Assembly (NCBI RefSeq): GCF_900129215.1
Contig: NZ_FQUQ01000001.1
Coordinates: 1,116,001-1,180,000 of the forward strand
From: Pedobacter caeni
Lineage (GTDB): Bacteria; Bacteroidota; Bacteroidia; Sphingobacteriales; Sphingobacteriaceae
DNA length: 64,000 bases
Direction: 5' to 3'
In this document: positions 43,375 to 52,369 of the stretch, one piece after another
Layout of the letters: every line of letters begins with the position of its first letter
How positions within the stretch are numbered: position 1 is the first letter of the stretch
Made by a program: the position numbers and the translations under genes
The notes under the pieces: model-generated
The model's database searches: none
Seen by the model: the letters and a program-made list of their open reading frames with translations, nothing else
What the model was told of the DNA's origin: nothing

Positions 43375-44724
43375 TTATTTGATGAGTTGAGAAAAAGCGT
43401 TGATGTTTTTCTTTTGGAAATCGATCTGTCCCTGAAGGTGTCCATTTTTAACGTCAATTTTAGTTGCCCTCAGTTTCAAATGGGTAAATGGGCCCAGGTA
43501 GGAGGTTAACAAAGGAAATTGCTGTTGTTTTTTAATGCTGCTAAGGTCTGCCTCTGCAAAAAAGAAATATGGACTGGATTTCAGTTCTGCGCTAAAGCTG
43601 TCTTTTTCCATCGTGCTCAGTTGCAGGGCATCATCCTGTACGGACGTAAAAACCTGGTACAAAGGAAAGAATTGTTTGTTCAGCTGATCTGATCCGTTGA
43701 TGATGTTTTTCTCTTGCAGGTATCTTAACAGGCCTGAAGCATTGCCGGCACCAATGCTCAGTCTTAAATGAGGTACCGTAACTTCTTTAGCTGTTTTTGT
43801 GGCCACCTTTTCAAAGTCGTCATTGTATTCGTAGGTAATCACCGAATCTTTTTGTGTAATGTTCTTTCTCAGTTCAAGCGCCGTGTACCCCCAGTATTTC
43901 AACAAGCTATCAGACTGCAGACTGAAATCTTTAAAATTCAGATCTTTGTGTTTAATAATCCCCCTTAGGTTTGCGTTTAACCAGACCTTCAAATTTGCAT
44001 CGGCTGCAAAGCTGTTCCGGTAAGCGCCCTGATCCGGAACACCCAGATCAGCAATCGGAAAGGTACTATCGATCTCGGCTAAGCCGTCTTTAAAGTTGAG
44101 GCTTCCGGAGTAAGTGCTGACATTCCAGGAAAGATGTCCTTTTATATCTTTCAGGACTTTAATCTTCGGATCGCTATCCGGCATCATGTTTTTTTGTGCC
44201 AGCAAATCATGGAGCACATCAGTTACGTTTTCTTTTTGAAAAGAGTAAGCCATCGCCAGGTGTTCAGCGTTGTACATGACGGTCAGTTTTTGATCTGCTG
44301 ATATTCCGGTTACCGATCCTTCCGCTGTTTTATTAAACGCGTTCAGCTTAAACACACGTTGCAGGTATCGTTTTAAATCCAGGCTGTCCGCTACGGGTAA
44401 GAGGCAAAAATAGGTCCCTGCAGACCTGGAATGAAGGGTATAGATAAAGATGTTCGCTGGTAAAGAAATTCCACGGGAGCTGCTCCCCTCCTTCTTATGG
44501 TCCGTTGAATCCTTTTTGCTTTCAGTCAGGTAATAGGCAGGATTACTGATAAAATCTGCCGACATGGTTTTAAACAGCCCATCCAGATTGAGCTTAAAAA
44601 CCAGGTCTGCATCCTTATGAATCCTGTTCTGATAAGAACGGTATTCCCTGAATTGCAAATACCCATAAACAGAAATCAGCAGCAATATTCCTATTGCTGC
44701 TGATATTTTTAATATTTTATTCAT
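43375..44724 (-). CDS. Membrane-anchored protein of unknown function
   Basis: A 449-residue protein with one N-terminal membrane helix (ILKISAAIGILLLISVYGYLQF) and a large extracytoplasmic domain. I recognise no catalytic motif. The phrase DADLVFKLNLDGLFKTM near the start recalls the start of the mature part of the neighbouring protein (DAMAVATIKGNNFLELM), so the two may be distant relatives. It follows that gene by seven bases and ends the three-gene unit. Confidence 0.7.
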   Translation of the reverse strand: MNKILKISAAIGILLLISVYGYLQFREYRSYQNRIHKDADLVFKLNLDGLFKTMSADFISNPAYYLTESKKDSTDHKKEGSSSRGISLPANIFIYTLHSRSAGTYFCLLPVADSLDLKRYLQRVFKLNAFNKTAEGSVTGISADQKLTVMYNAEHLAMAYSFQKENVTDVLHDLLAQKNMMPDSDPKIKVLKDIKGHLSWNVSTYSGSLNFKDGLAEIDSTFPIADLGVPDQGAYRNSFAADANLKVWLNANLRGIIKHKDLNFKDFSLQSDSLLKYWGYTALELRKNITQKDSVITYEYNDDFEKVATKTAKEVTVPHLRLSIGAGNASGLLRYLQEKNIINGSDQLNKQFFPLYQVFTSVQDDALQLSTMEKDSFSAELKSSPYFFFAEADLSSIKKQQQFPLLTSYLGPFTHLKLRATKIDVKNGHLQGQIDFQKKNINAFSQLIK

Positions 44725-44731
44725 TTAAAAA

Positions 44732-46750
44732 CTATTTCAGGCTCTCCATCACAGAGAACAGGTATTTCAATGAGTTTTTCTGATCTGCAGGGGTATCCAT
44801 GCTGATTTCTCCGGAGAAGGTATTGCTGTTCATTGGATAAGATTTCATATAAATATCACCCAAGGCATTTAAGGTCTTATTTGCTTTCTCCACTTTAGAC
44901 GGACTGCCAAGCTCTTCCGCAGGGATTTTTCCAGCCAGTCTTTTCGGACTAAAGTAAGCGGCATAATTGTTTCCTAATAACGCAGTTTTATGTCTGCCTG
45001 AAACCTTAGCCTGGTAAGTATTGCTTACGATCTGCTCCATTTCAGTACCATTGGTACCTATGAAAATGATCCCATCTTTAATCGCAAAGTACAGGGCAAG
45101 CGGGCTTTTAGGAATGCTCAGTTCATAATAACTGTTTTTGCTTTTTACCACTTCCTTTTTTACACCGTAAGTGATTAATTTATTAAGCAGGCGGGTATCT
45201 TCCGTAGAGATCATTGCAAGAAAATCTGGCAATGTCTCTTTTTTGGTTTTCATCACTTCAGTAGTTTCAAAGTTTTCTTCATTGTAATCGTAAGATTTAT
45301 AAGAAACTTCTTTTTGTGATAAGCCATTGAAAACAAACATGACATCACCTTTGACCACTTTGCTGATGGCTTCTTCATCTATAACTAAAGAGAAAAGGTC
45401 TGTTGCCATTCCAATTTCGTCCGCATACATTGATCCGTAGATTTGAGAAACCAGTTTAGGGTATTCCTGCAAATAAGCTTTGGTATCTATTGCATAAGCC
45501 ATATAGCCAATCAATTTGTCTTCATTTACATATTTCAAAAATGTTTTGTTCAGTTTTCTCTGCTGTATTTTTCTCAATACGCTGCCCATTTCATTACCGA
45601 AGGTCATGGCAGAACTGATGCGGATAGATTTTTCTTCCAGATACAATTTTGCATTAGCTGATCCATATCCGCTTAGGAAATTGAAACCTTTAAAATAAGG
45701 GGTTGCCGGCATATAAGCATTAGCCAGTTTCTCTACACCTGCAAGCCAGATCGTTGCTTCTGCTTTCGGATCTGTATTTTTAACAAAGTCTGCATTCTTT
45801 AAGATAGAACCCTGGTTTGTACCTGCAAAAGCCTCATCCAGTATTTTGGTGCTCCAGCGTGCTACGATTGATTTTTGTATGATTTTATCTTTGTAATATG
45901 GAGAGTCCTGATACTCTACAGAAGAGTAAGCACTGTCGGCTACTGCAACTGCCGCATCTGCTGCTGCATCAGCGGTTGCATACTCCACCATTGGTTCTTC
46001 AACAGGTACCGTTCTTACTACCGGTTTCTTTCTGTTGGATTTTTTAGCTGTCTTCTTTCCTTTACCTTTAGTTTTTTTAGACTTCGACTGGTAGCTGCTC
46101 TTCTTTTTTGACCTGACTTTTTGTTTAGGTTCCTCTACTGCGGGCTCAACATTAGTCACATCCATCGTAGCATCCGTTACCGTAGCTGTAGAATCGACTG
46201 ATACTGCCTCCTGTGGAAGTTCAAGAACTGACATTCCGAAACGTTGACGGATCTCCGGGCGATCGAAATAAGCACTTCTTCCATCTGCCAGTACCATCAG
46301 AAACATTTCATCATCCCAACGTGCAATTTTAGTAGAGTCGGCATTGAAAAAAGTTCTTTGCTTCCCATTGGTGATGATTTTCTTCCCTGATTCGCCAAAC
46401 AATTTGTCTAGCTGAGCGGCATTTTTTACCGGGGCAAGAAAGCAGTTATAACTGACACTATCATTCGTTTGGTTGTAATAATAAAATGAAGAAGCAAGGT
46501 TAAAGCCAAAATCTTCCACACTCGCGTAGTTGCTCTTGTTTTGTTCTTCTTTCAGTTTCTTAAACATTTCTTTTCCAAAAAAAGTGCTGTTGAATTCCTC
46601 TACAGACATCAGTTCAAGGAAGTTGTTCCCTTTGATGGTGGCTACCGCCATGGCATCAGCAGGGATTTTGCGGACAAGGTCCTGTGCATTTACTGACAAT
46701 GTACCCAGAAGAAAAGCTCCGGTTATTGCAGATTTAAAAAAGTAATTCAT
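44732..46750 (-). CDS. Secreted DUF4836-like protein with lysine-rich insert
   Basis: A 672-residue protein with a signal peptide ending VNAQ. The mature start, VRKIPADAMAVATIKGNNFLELM, resembles Bacteroidota DUF4836 proteins, whose role is unknown. Residues about 213-250 are an insert rich in Lys and Ser (KQKVRSKKKSSYQSKSKKTK and more), followed by an acidic and Ala/Asp-rich segment. Such a basic stretch in an exported protein is unusual. It lies in a unit with the genes on both sides. Confidence 0.7.
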   Translation of the reverse strand: MNYFFKSAITGAFLLGTLSVNAQDLVRKIPADAMAVATIKGNNFLELMSVEEFNSTFFGKEMFKKLKEEQNKSNYASVEDFGFNLASSFYYYNQTNDSVSYNCFLAPVKNAAQLDKLFGESGKKIITNGKQRTFFNADSTKIARWDDEMFLMVLADGRSAYFDRPEIRQRFGMSVLELPQEAVSVDSTATVTDATMDVTNVEPAVEEPKQKVRSKKKSSYQSKSKKTKGKGKKTAKKSNRKKPVVRTVPVEEPMVEYATADAAADAAVAVADSAYSSVEYQDSPYYKDKIIQKSIVARWSTKILDEAFAGTNQGSILKNADFVKNTDPKAEATIWLAGVEKLANAYMPATPYFKGFNFLSGYGSANAKLYLEEKSIRISSAMTFGNEMGSVLRKIQQRKLNKTFLKYVNEDKLIGYMAYAIDTKAYLQEYPKLVSQIYGSMYADEIGMATDLFSLVIDEEAISKVVKGDVMFVFNGLSQKEVSYKSYDYNEENFETTEVMKTKKETLPDFLAMISTEDTRLLNKLITYGVKKEVVKSKNSYYELSIPKSPLALYFAIKDGIIFIGTNGTEMEQIVSNTYQAKVSGRHKTALLGNNYAAYFSPKRLAGKIPAEELGSPSKVEKANKTLNALGDIYMKSYPMNSNTFSGEISMDTPADQKNSLKYLFSVMESLK

Positions 46751-46785
46751 GAGGATATTGATAATTTAGATAGATATAAGCTGTT

Positions 46786-47463
46786 TTATTTAGATAGGAT
46801 AATTTTGTTGGAAATATTGGTTTTGCCATTGATCAGGCCCATCATTCCAGTGTTGAGCATCACTGCTTTTTTTGTTTTGGATATTTTGGCCAATGGATTT
46901 GAGCTGCTGCTTACCGGTTTTTCAAAGCGGTAAATGCTGGTATAACTCGCCTCCTTAAATACGTTTTTAACTTCGGGTTTCAGCTTGTTGTATTCGAGCA
47001 ATGCTTCTTTTGTATGGGCATAGCTCCTTTGAAAGGTATTTGTTTCCGGGCTAAAAGTATATGAAGAATTACTGACCGCTTTAATCTTCATTTTTTTCAG
47101 CACATTCTGATTTACATTATTGATGTTGGAAATATTTTTGAACGCAAAGCTCACGCTTGCAATATAGTTTTCCAGGTCTACTGTTTTTTTGACATTGCTG
47201 ATTCCGGGCGAATTTCTCAGATAGGCAACCACCTCATCCATTTCCTTCTGAATCTTTTGTTTTGAGGGGACTTTGTAGCCGTTTACGCTATCCAAGAGCA
47301 TAATCGAAGCCACTTTCGTTTTACTTGCACTCAGATTTACAGTTAAATTCACGGTCCCTGAGCCATTGGCAGCGACATTAATTTCTTCTATAATCTGAAA
47401 GCAGGAAGAAAAAACACTGGCCAATAGTATTAATATAAAGTACCTCAAATTTCTCTTTATCAT
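46786..47463 (-). CDS. Lipoprotein of unknown function
   Basis: A 225-residue protein with a lipoprotein signal (FILILLASVFSSC). The mature part begins with a beta-rich stretch (INVAANGSGTVNLTVNLSAS) and has no motif I know. 35 bases separate it from the DUF4836-like gene, so it probably heads a three-gene envelope operon. Confidence 0.7.
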   Translation of the reverse strand: MIKRNLRYFILILLASVFSSCFQIIEEINVAANGSGTVNLTVNLSASKTKVASIMLLDSVNGYKVPSKQKIQKEMDEVVAYLRNSPGISNVKKTVDLENYIASVSFAFKNISNINNVNQNVLKKMKIKAVSNSSYTFSPETNTFQRSYAHTKEALLEYNKLKPEVKNVFKEASYTSIYRFEKPVSSSSNPLAKISKTKKAVMLNTGMMGLINGKTNISNKIILSK

Positions 47464-47570
47464 GTGCGCGTCGACAATATTAAATATATATAATGTCGCA
47501 AAGATATAATTTAGTCCTTTATATTTAGGATCAAAATGCGTTAAGGTCGTATCAGTAGTCCTTTTGTATA

Positions 47571-48683
47571 CTATTTCAGCGATTTAACGATCTCGTTCAG
47601 CAGGTATTCCTTTGGATCTGAAGCATATTCCCAAAACATTACCCCCGCCATTCCCTGATTGGTCACATATTTACACTTTTCTCTTACAGACCATTCATCA
47701 TCATAGGTAATCAGGGTTTTGGTTGTTGCGTTAAAAAGATAAGAGGCTTTTGCATCCTGATCTTTAAATTCCCGGAATCCTTGTTTATTGATCAGACTAT
47801 CCTTGATTTTGCTGAAACCACTGCCAAATTCGCCCGTTACATAACCCGCACCCAGGCCTGTGGTTGTGCCTTCTGCTACTTTAGAATTCCTGCCATAAAA
47901 GGCAATTCCCATCACCAGCTTTGAGGCGGGTACCCCTGCAGCGATATAAGCGCTGATGGCTTTATCCGCAGAGTTTACTGTTGGATAGATCTTTGAAGGA
48001 TACAGGTTGGTATGATGTCCGGCGATTTTTCCGGAATAGAAATCATAGGTCATCAGGTTGATATAGTCCAGGTAAGTGGCTGCTTTATCCATTTCTGTAT
48101 GGTTCAGAAACTCTGCAAAACCACCCACGGCTGTAGTCAGCAATTTCTTCGCCCCGCTTTCTTTTTCCAGGACATCGAGTTCTTTTCTTAAGGCTTCAAA
48201 CATGAGGGTAAAATTCTGTTTGTCTTCCGGTCTGAACACATTGCCCTCTTCTCCTGCCTGAGCAGGATATTCCCAGTCGATGTCTACGCCATCCAAATGA
48301 TACTTTCTGATGATGTCTACCGCAGTTGAAGCAAATTCAGCTCTTGAGCTTTCTGTAAGTACAGCGTCGGAGAAGTTCTCACTCCATGCCCATCCTCCTA
48401 TCGAAATCAAAATCTTTAAAGCAGGGTTTTTCTTTTTGAGGAGTAAAAGTTTGCGAAAATTAACGGTATCTGTTTTTTCATTGGTCAGGAATGCGCGGCT
48501 GCCCTTCACATCTACAAAAGCATAATTGATATGGGTAAGTTTCTCTGCAGCAATCACATCTGTATTAACAAGACCTCTGAACCCACCTACATAGCCGATA
48601 ACGACCTTCTGAGGGGCTTCTTTTTTCATAGATCCAAATAGGACCACCAATAAAAATAAAAGCAATGTTCTTTTCATCATCAT
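47571..48683 (-). CDS. GH18 family glycosidase (chitinase-like)
   Basis: A 370-residue secreted enzyme. The catalytic motif YHLDGVDIDWEYP has the Glu near residue 138, and SIGGWAWSENF, LMTYDF and GVMFWEY are the other GH18 signatures. The family cleaves chitin or GlcNAc-beta-1,4 links by substrate-assisted catalysis. A longer open frame exists upstream; the signal peptide (KRTLLLFLLVVLFGS) begins near 48683, so one of the three ATG codons there is the start. Confidence 0.88.
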   Translation of the reverse strand: MMMKRTLLLFLLVVLFGSMKKEAPQKVVIGYVGGFRGLVNTDVIAAEKLTHINYAFVDVKGSRAFLTNEKTDTVNFRKLLLLKKKNPALKILISIGGWAWSENFSDAVLTESSRAEFASTAVDIIRKYHLDGVDIDWEYPAQAGEEGNVFRPEDKQNFTLMFEALRKELDVLEKESGAKKLLTTAVGGFAEFLNHTEMDKAATYLDYINLMTYDFYSGKIAGHHTNLYPSKIYPTVNSADKAISAYIAAGVPASKLVMGIAFYGRNSKVAEGTTTGLGAGYVTGEFGSGFSKIKDSLINKQGFREFKDQDAKASYLFNATTKTLITYDDEWSVREKCKYVTNQGMAGVMFWEYASDPKEYLLNEIVKSLK

Positions 48684-48803
48684 AAAATCAGCGTTAATTT
48701 CGTTTCCATTAAAGATATAAAAGATTTTGGGGAAATGAAAGCTTTTGATGTTTTGTACAACCCTCGTACACACTGGGTATACGCTCCATACACGCTTCGC
48801 TAT

Positions 48804-48902
48804 TGAGAGGTAGTTGGAAGGTTATTGAGAGGTATCTGAAAGGTTAAATAACTACGGAACTACCTCTCAGATATCTTCCAGGTACCTTCCAATTACCTTC
48901 CA
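48804..48902. repeat. Inverted array of 11-base units
   Basis: AGGT occurs at 48808, 48819, 48830 and 48841, always 11 bases apart, in units like AGGTAGTTGGA. After a short gap the complement follows at 48862, 48873 (as ATCT), 48884 and 48895, again 11 apart. The two halves form an imperfect inverted repeat around 48853. It lies in the 551-base gap between the GH18 and LacI genes. Purpose unknown. Confidence 0.7.
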
Positions 48903-48982
48903 ACCCCGGAGCTGCGGAGCCAACGTCCACGAGCATTACTACCATAAGTTTACACAAACTGAATAGATATGTAAAGTCAAAA

Positions 48983-48997
48983 TGTAATACTATTACA
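48983..48997. promoter_or_regulatory. 15-base palindrome TGTAATA-C-TATTACA
   Basis: Perfect inverted 7-base arms around a single C, 238 bases before the LacI start codon. An operator for an unknown dimeric regulator is possible. Apart from it and the 11-base array, I see nothing in 48684-49234. Confidence 0.4.
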
Positions 48998-49234
48998 TCA
49001 GACAGCCCTGCATTAAATATACGTATCTGACCTTACAAAAAATGGAGGGTAACGGGAATTTATGCTGACAATGACAATTGAATTAAACGGATAAAGCTTT
49101 ACGTTTGAAAAGCAGAGATACGGATTCAACCTTACCAGAATGCCTGTCTGTAATTAAAGATTTACTGAAATATCAAAAAACATTGCCCTTATCTCCCCTA
49201 ATAATTGCAATTTAGACCTCAAAATGAAACCGGC

Positions 49235-50269
49235 ATGAACAACAGTATCACTTTAAAGGATATTGCGAAAGCGCTCCATCTATCTACTTCCACGATATCC
49301 AAAGCCCTGAACGATAGTTACGAAATTGGCGAGGAGACCAAGAAAAAGGTAATGGCTTATGCCAAAGAGCATCACTATGTGCCCAACCGGATGGCGAAGG
49401 GATTAAAGCAAGGCAGAAGCAGGTCCATTGGTGTGATCGTTTGCTCCCTTGATAATAATGTGATTGCGCAGATGCTGGATGGAATTGATAAGATCAGCAC
49501 GGGCAAATCTTATCAGATCATCATCATGCAAAGTAAGGAATCGTTGCAGCAGGAAATTGCCTGTATCGATTTGTTATATGCAGGAGGAATCGACGGCCTG
49601 CTCATTTCACCTGCCTGTGAAACGATTGATTTCAGTTACCTCAAAGCGCTGCAGGCATCGGGTTTGCCTGTCGTTCTTTTTGACCGGCTAACGGATCAGA
49701 TGGATACCCATAAAGTTGGTGCTGATAATTTTAAAGGTGCCTATGATGCCACGATGCACTTGATTAAAAACGGATACCAGCGCATTGCGCACTTAAATAC
49801 GAACACCAATCTGAGCATTTCCATTGATCGTCTGAATGGATATAAAGCTGCGCTTTCTGATCAGAAAATTGAGTTCAGAGCAGATTACCTGAGGTCCTGC
49901 GACTATACCGATACCAACAGGCTTAATGCAGATCTGGAAGAAGCCATAAAATTCTATATGTCTTTGCCGGAGCCTCCTGATGCCATTTTTACTGCTACAG
50001 ATCAGATCACGACCAGGTGTGTGACCTTATTGAACAAGCTGGGGCATCATATTCCGAAAGATGTTGCGGTGATTGGATTTACCAATACAGAACTGGCCGA
50101 TGCAATGAACCCTGCTTTGAGTACCATACATCAGCCAGCTTTTGAGATCGGTCAGCTTGCAGCTGCCAAACTGATTTCTTTAATTGAGCAGAAGGGTCCT
50201 GCAGAAGAGTTTGAAACCATTAAACTGGCCACCAATATCCTCGTCAGGGCTTCCTCTCAAAAAAACTAA
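49235..50269 (+). CDS. LacI-family transcriptional regulator (hexuronate locus)
   Basis: A 344-residue LacI protein. The helix-turn-helix starts ITLKDIAKALHLSTSTISKALND; the hinge and sugar-binding domain follow (RSIGVIVCSLDN, VVLFDRL, AVIGFTN). The ATG at 49235 is ten codons after an in-frame TTG and gives the standard family start. It ends four bases inside the convergent uxuA gene. The AACGTT-centred site before the uxu genes is its likely operator; the inducer is probably a hexuronate or its derivative. Confidence 0.9.
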   Translation: MNNSITLKDIAKALHLSTSTISKALNDSYEIGEETKKKVMAYAKEHHYVPNRMAKGLKQGRSRSIGVIVCSLDNNVIAQMLDGIDKISTGKSYQIIIMQSKESLQQEIACIDLLYAGGIDGLLISPACETIDFSYLKALQASGLPVVLFDRLTDQMDTHKVGADNFKGAYDATMHLIKNGYQRIAHLNTNTNLSISIDRLNGYKAALSDQKIEFRADYLRSCDYTDTNRLNADLEEAIKFYMSLPEPPDAIFTATDQITTRCVTLLNKLGHHIPKDVAVIGFTNTELADAMNPALSTIHQPAFEIGQLAAAKLISLIEQKGPAEEFETIKLATNILVRASSQKN

Positions 50270-51441
50270 TAATTTCCGGTGATGCCCAATTCCAGTCCAC
50301 GGAGTTCTGCCAGTCCGCGTAAGCGTCCAATTGCCGAATAACCCGGGTTTGTCTGTTTATTGAGGTCGTCCAGCATTTGATGACCATGGTCTGGACGGAA
50401 AGGAATGGGGTTTCCCCTCAGTGCATTTTCCTTTACGATGGCTTTCATCACCTCATACATATTTACATCACCACCAAGATGATCTGCTTCATAGAAGTTT
50501 CCTTCTTCGTCTTTGGTCACATTTCTAAGGTGTAGGAAATGAACACGCCCTTTTACAGCTTCAAAAATTTCAGGCAGGTTATTGTCCATGCCTGCCCCCA
50601 GAGAACCGGTACAAAAACAGATGCCATTAAATTCCTGGTTTACACTGTTGATGATGTGCAGCAGATCAGCTTTGGTGCTCGCAATTCTCGGAAGACCCAA
50701 TATCGGATAAGGCGGATCATCAGGGTGAATGGTCATTTTGATCCCTTCTTCTTCACAGACTCCGGAAATCCCATTTAAAAACCAGATCAGGTTCTCTTTT
50801 AGTCCGGCTGTACCGATGGTTTTATATTCATCGATGCTGTTGCGCAAGGCTTCCAGTTCGATTTCTTTTTCATTTGGAATGCCCATCAGCACATTGATCC
50901 TGAGCAGATCCAATTCCGAAGGCGTTAATCCGGCATAACGTTGTTCGGCTTTAATGCGGATCTTTTCGTCGTAATCTGCCGCTGCTCCTGCTCTTTTTAA
51001 GATGAAAAGGTCAAACACAGCGAGGTCTGTCCAGTTAAAGTAAAGTGCTTTTGAACCATCTGTCATGGTCAGGTCCAGCTGCGTCCGTGTCCAGTCCAGC
51101 ACCGGCATGAAATTGTAGCATACCGTTTTAATTCCGCAGGAAGCGAGGTTCTTAAGACTGGCCTTGTAGTTTTCTATATACTGATCTGCATCAGCTCTGC
51201 GGGTTTTAATGGCTTCATGAACAGGTACACTTTCCACTACTGCCCAGGTTAATCCGGCAGCTTCAATAATCGATTTGCGTTCCTGAATATCGGCCAATGG
51301 CCATACTTCCCCATGTGGGATATGATGCAATGCAGTAACGATTCCTGTTGCCCCTGCCTGCTTAACATCCTGCAGACTCACCGGATCAGATGGCCCGTAC
51401 CAGCGCCAGGTCTGTAGTAATTTATGATTTTTGTTATCCAT
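50266..51441 (-). CDS. uxuA: D-mannonate dehydratase
   Basis: A 391-residue TIM-barrel enzyme with TWRWYGPSDPVSLQDVKQAGATGIVTALHHIPHGEVWP, the family start, and conserved metal-site segments MTIHPDDPPYPILGLPRI, CTGSLGAG and RPDHGHQM. It converts D-mannonate to 2-keto-3-deoxygluconate in glucuronate breakdown. The ATG at 51441 follows the SDR gene stop by four bases, so the two genes form an operon. Confidence 0.93.
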   Translation of the reverse strand: MDNKNHKLLQTWRWYGPSDPVSLQDVKQAGATGIVTALHHIPHGEVWPLADIQERKSIIEAAGLTWAVVESVPVHEAIKTRRADADQYIENYKASLKNLASCGIKTVCYNFMPVLDWTRTQLDLTMTDGSKALYFNWTDLAVFDLFILKRAGAAADYDEKIRIKAEQRYAGLTPSELDLLRINVLMGIPNEKEIELEALRNSIDEYKTIGTAGLKENLIWFLNGISGVCEEEGIKMTIHPDDPPYPILGLPRIASTKADLLHIINSVNQEFNGICFCTGSLGAGMDNNLPEIFEAVKGRVHFLHLRNVTKDEEGNFYEADHLGGDVNMYEVMKAIVKENALRGNPIPFRPDHGHQMLDDLNKQTNPGYSAIGRLRGLAELRGLELGITGNY

Positions 51442-51445
51442 TGTT

Positions 51446-52267
51446 TTATACGCCGCTATAGGCATTAAATCCACCATCAACTAATATTGTTTCTCCGTTT
51501 ACGAAGGCTGAAGCATCGCTAAGCAAATAAATCAGTGTGCCATTGAGTTCTTCCGGATTCCCCAGTCTGCCGAAGGGGGTATGGTTCACGAAACGCTGTG
51601 CACGATCCGTATAAGAACCATCGGCATTCGTCAGTAGCGAACGGTTTTGTTCCGTTAAAAAGACACCAGGTGCCAGTGCATTCACCCGGACCCGGTCGCC
51701 ATAACGTTGTGCAAGCTCTACCGCCATCCATTTGGTATATCCTTCTATCGCTGTTTTCCCCATTGTATACCCCAAAACCCTTGTTAAAGGTCTCTGTGCA
51801 GCCAGGGAAGAGATGTTAACGATAGATCCTTTTCCCTTTTCTGCGATGACCCTTCCAAAGACATGAGTTGGGAGTACCGTGCCGAAAAGGTTAAGTTCGA
51901 CCGCTTTTTGGGTATCTGCGATATTGATGTCAAAAATATTCTGATCCGGGGCAATGGTAGCACCGGGAATATTTCCTCCGGCAGCATTTACAAGACCATC
52001 AATCGTTCCCCATGCATTTAAAATTTGTGTTCTTGCTGCAATCAGGGATTCTTCATTCAACACATCAGTGATTACCGCAATGGCTTCGCCCCCATTTACA
52101 GTGATGGCTTTTACCCTTTCATTTGCTTTTTCTTCGTTTCTGCCTAAAATGGCCACTTTAGCTCCGGCAGCAGCCACTGCCAATGCAAATGACTCTCCCA
52201 GTACACCAGTAGCTCCGGTGATTACAATCACCTTATTTTCTAATGAAAACAGATCTTTGCCATTCAT
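51446..52267 (-). CDS. SDR-family oxidoreductase, probable D-mannonate (fructuronate) reductase
   Basis: A 273-residue short-chain dehydrogenase. Cofactor motif TGATGVLGESFA, the NAAGGN segment, and catalytic Ser (SIVNISSLA) and YTMGK Tyr/Lys are present. Context with uxuA points to fructuronate-to-mannonate reduction, as known for the SDR-type UxuB of some bacteria. The role is inferred from context. A LacI-type operator lies upstream. Confidence 0.85.
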   Translation of the reverse strand: MNGKDLFSLENKVIVITGATGVLGESFALAVAAAGAKVAILGRNEEKANERVKAITVNGGEAIAVITDVLNEESLIAARTQILNAWGTIDGLVNAAGGNIPGATIAPDQNIFDINIADTQKAVELNLFGTVLPTHVFGRVIAEKGKGSIVNISSLAAQRPLTRVLGYTMGKTAIEGYTKWMAVELAQRYGDRVRVNALAPGVFLTEQNRSLLTNADGSYTDRAQRFVNHTPFGRLGNPEELNGTLIYLLSDASAFVNGETILVDGGFNAYSGV

Positions 52268-52351
52268 AATTTAAGTTTATATAGGTTAAATACTTCATTC
52301 AATGTTAATGAAATTTAGCCTCGTATAACCACGAATCTCCTTAAATATTTA

Positions 52352-52365
52352 CGATAACGTTTGCG
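52352..52365. promoter_or_regulatory. LacI-type operator before the uxu operon
   Basis: CGATAACGTTTGCG is a palindrome of type CGnnAACGTTnnCG with a central CG, 85 bases before the SDR start codon. Typical of LacI regulators and closest to the regulator at 49235. Confidence 0.6.
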
Positions 52366-52369
52366 TTTT

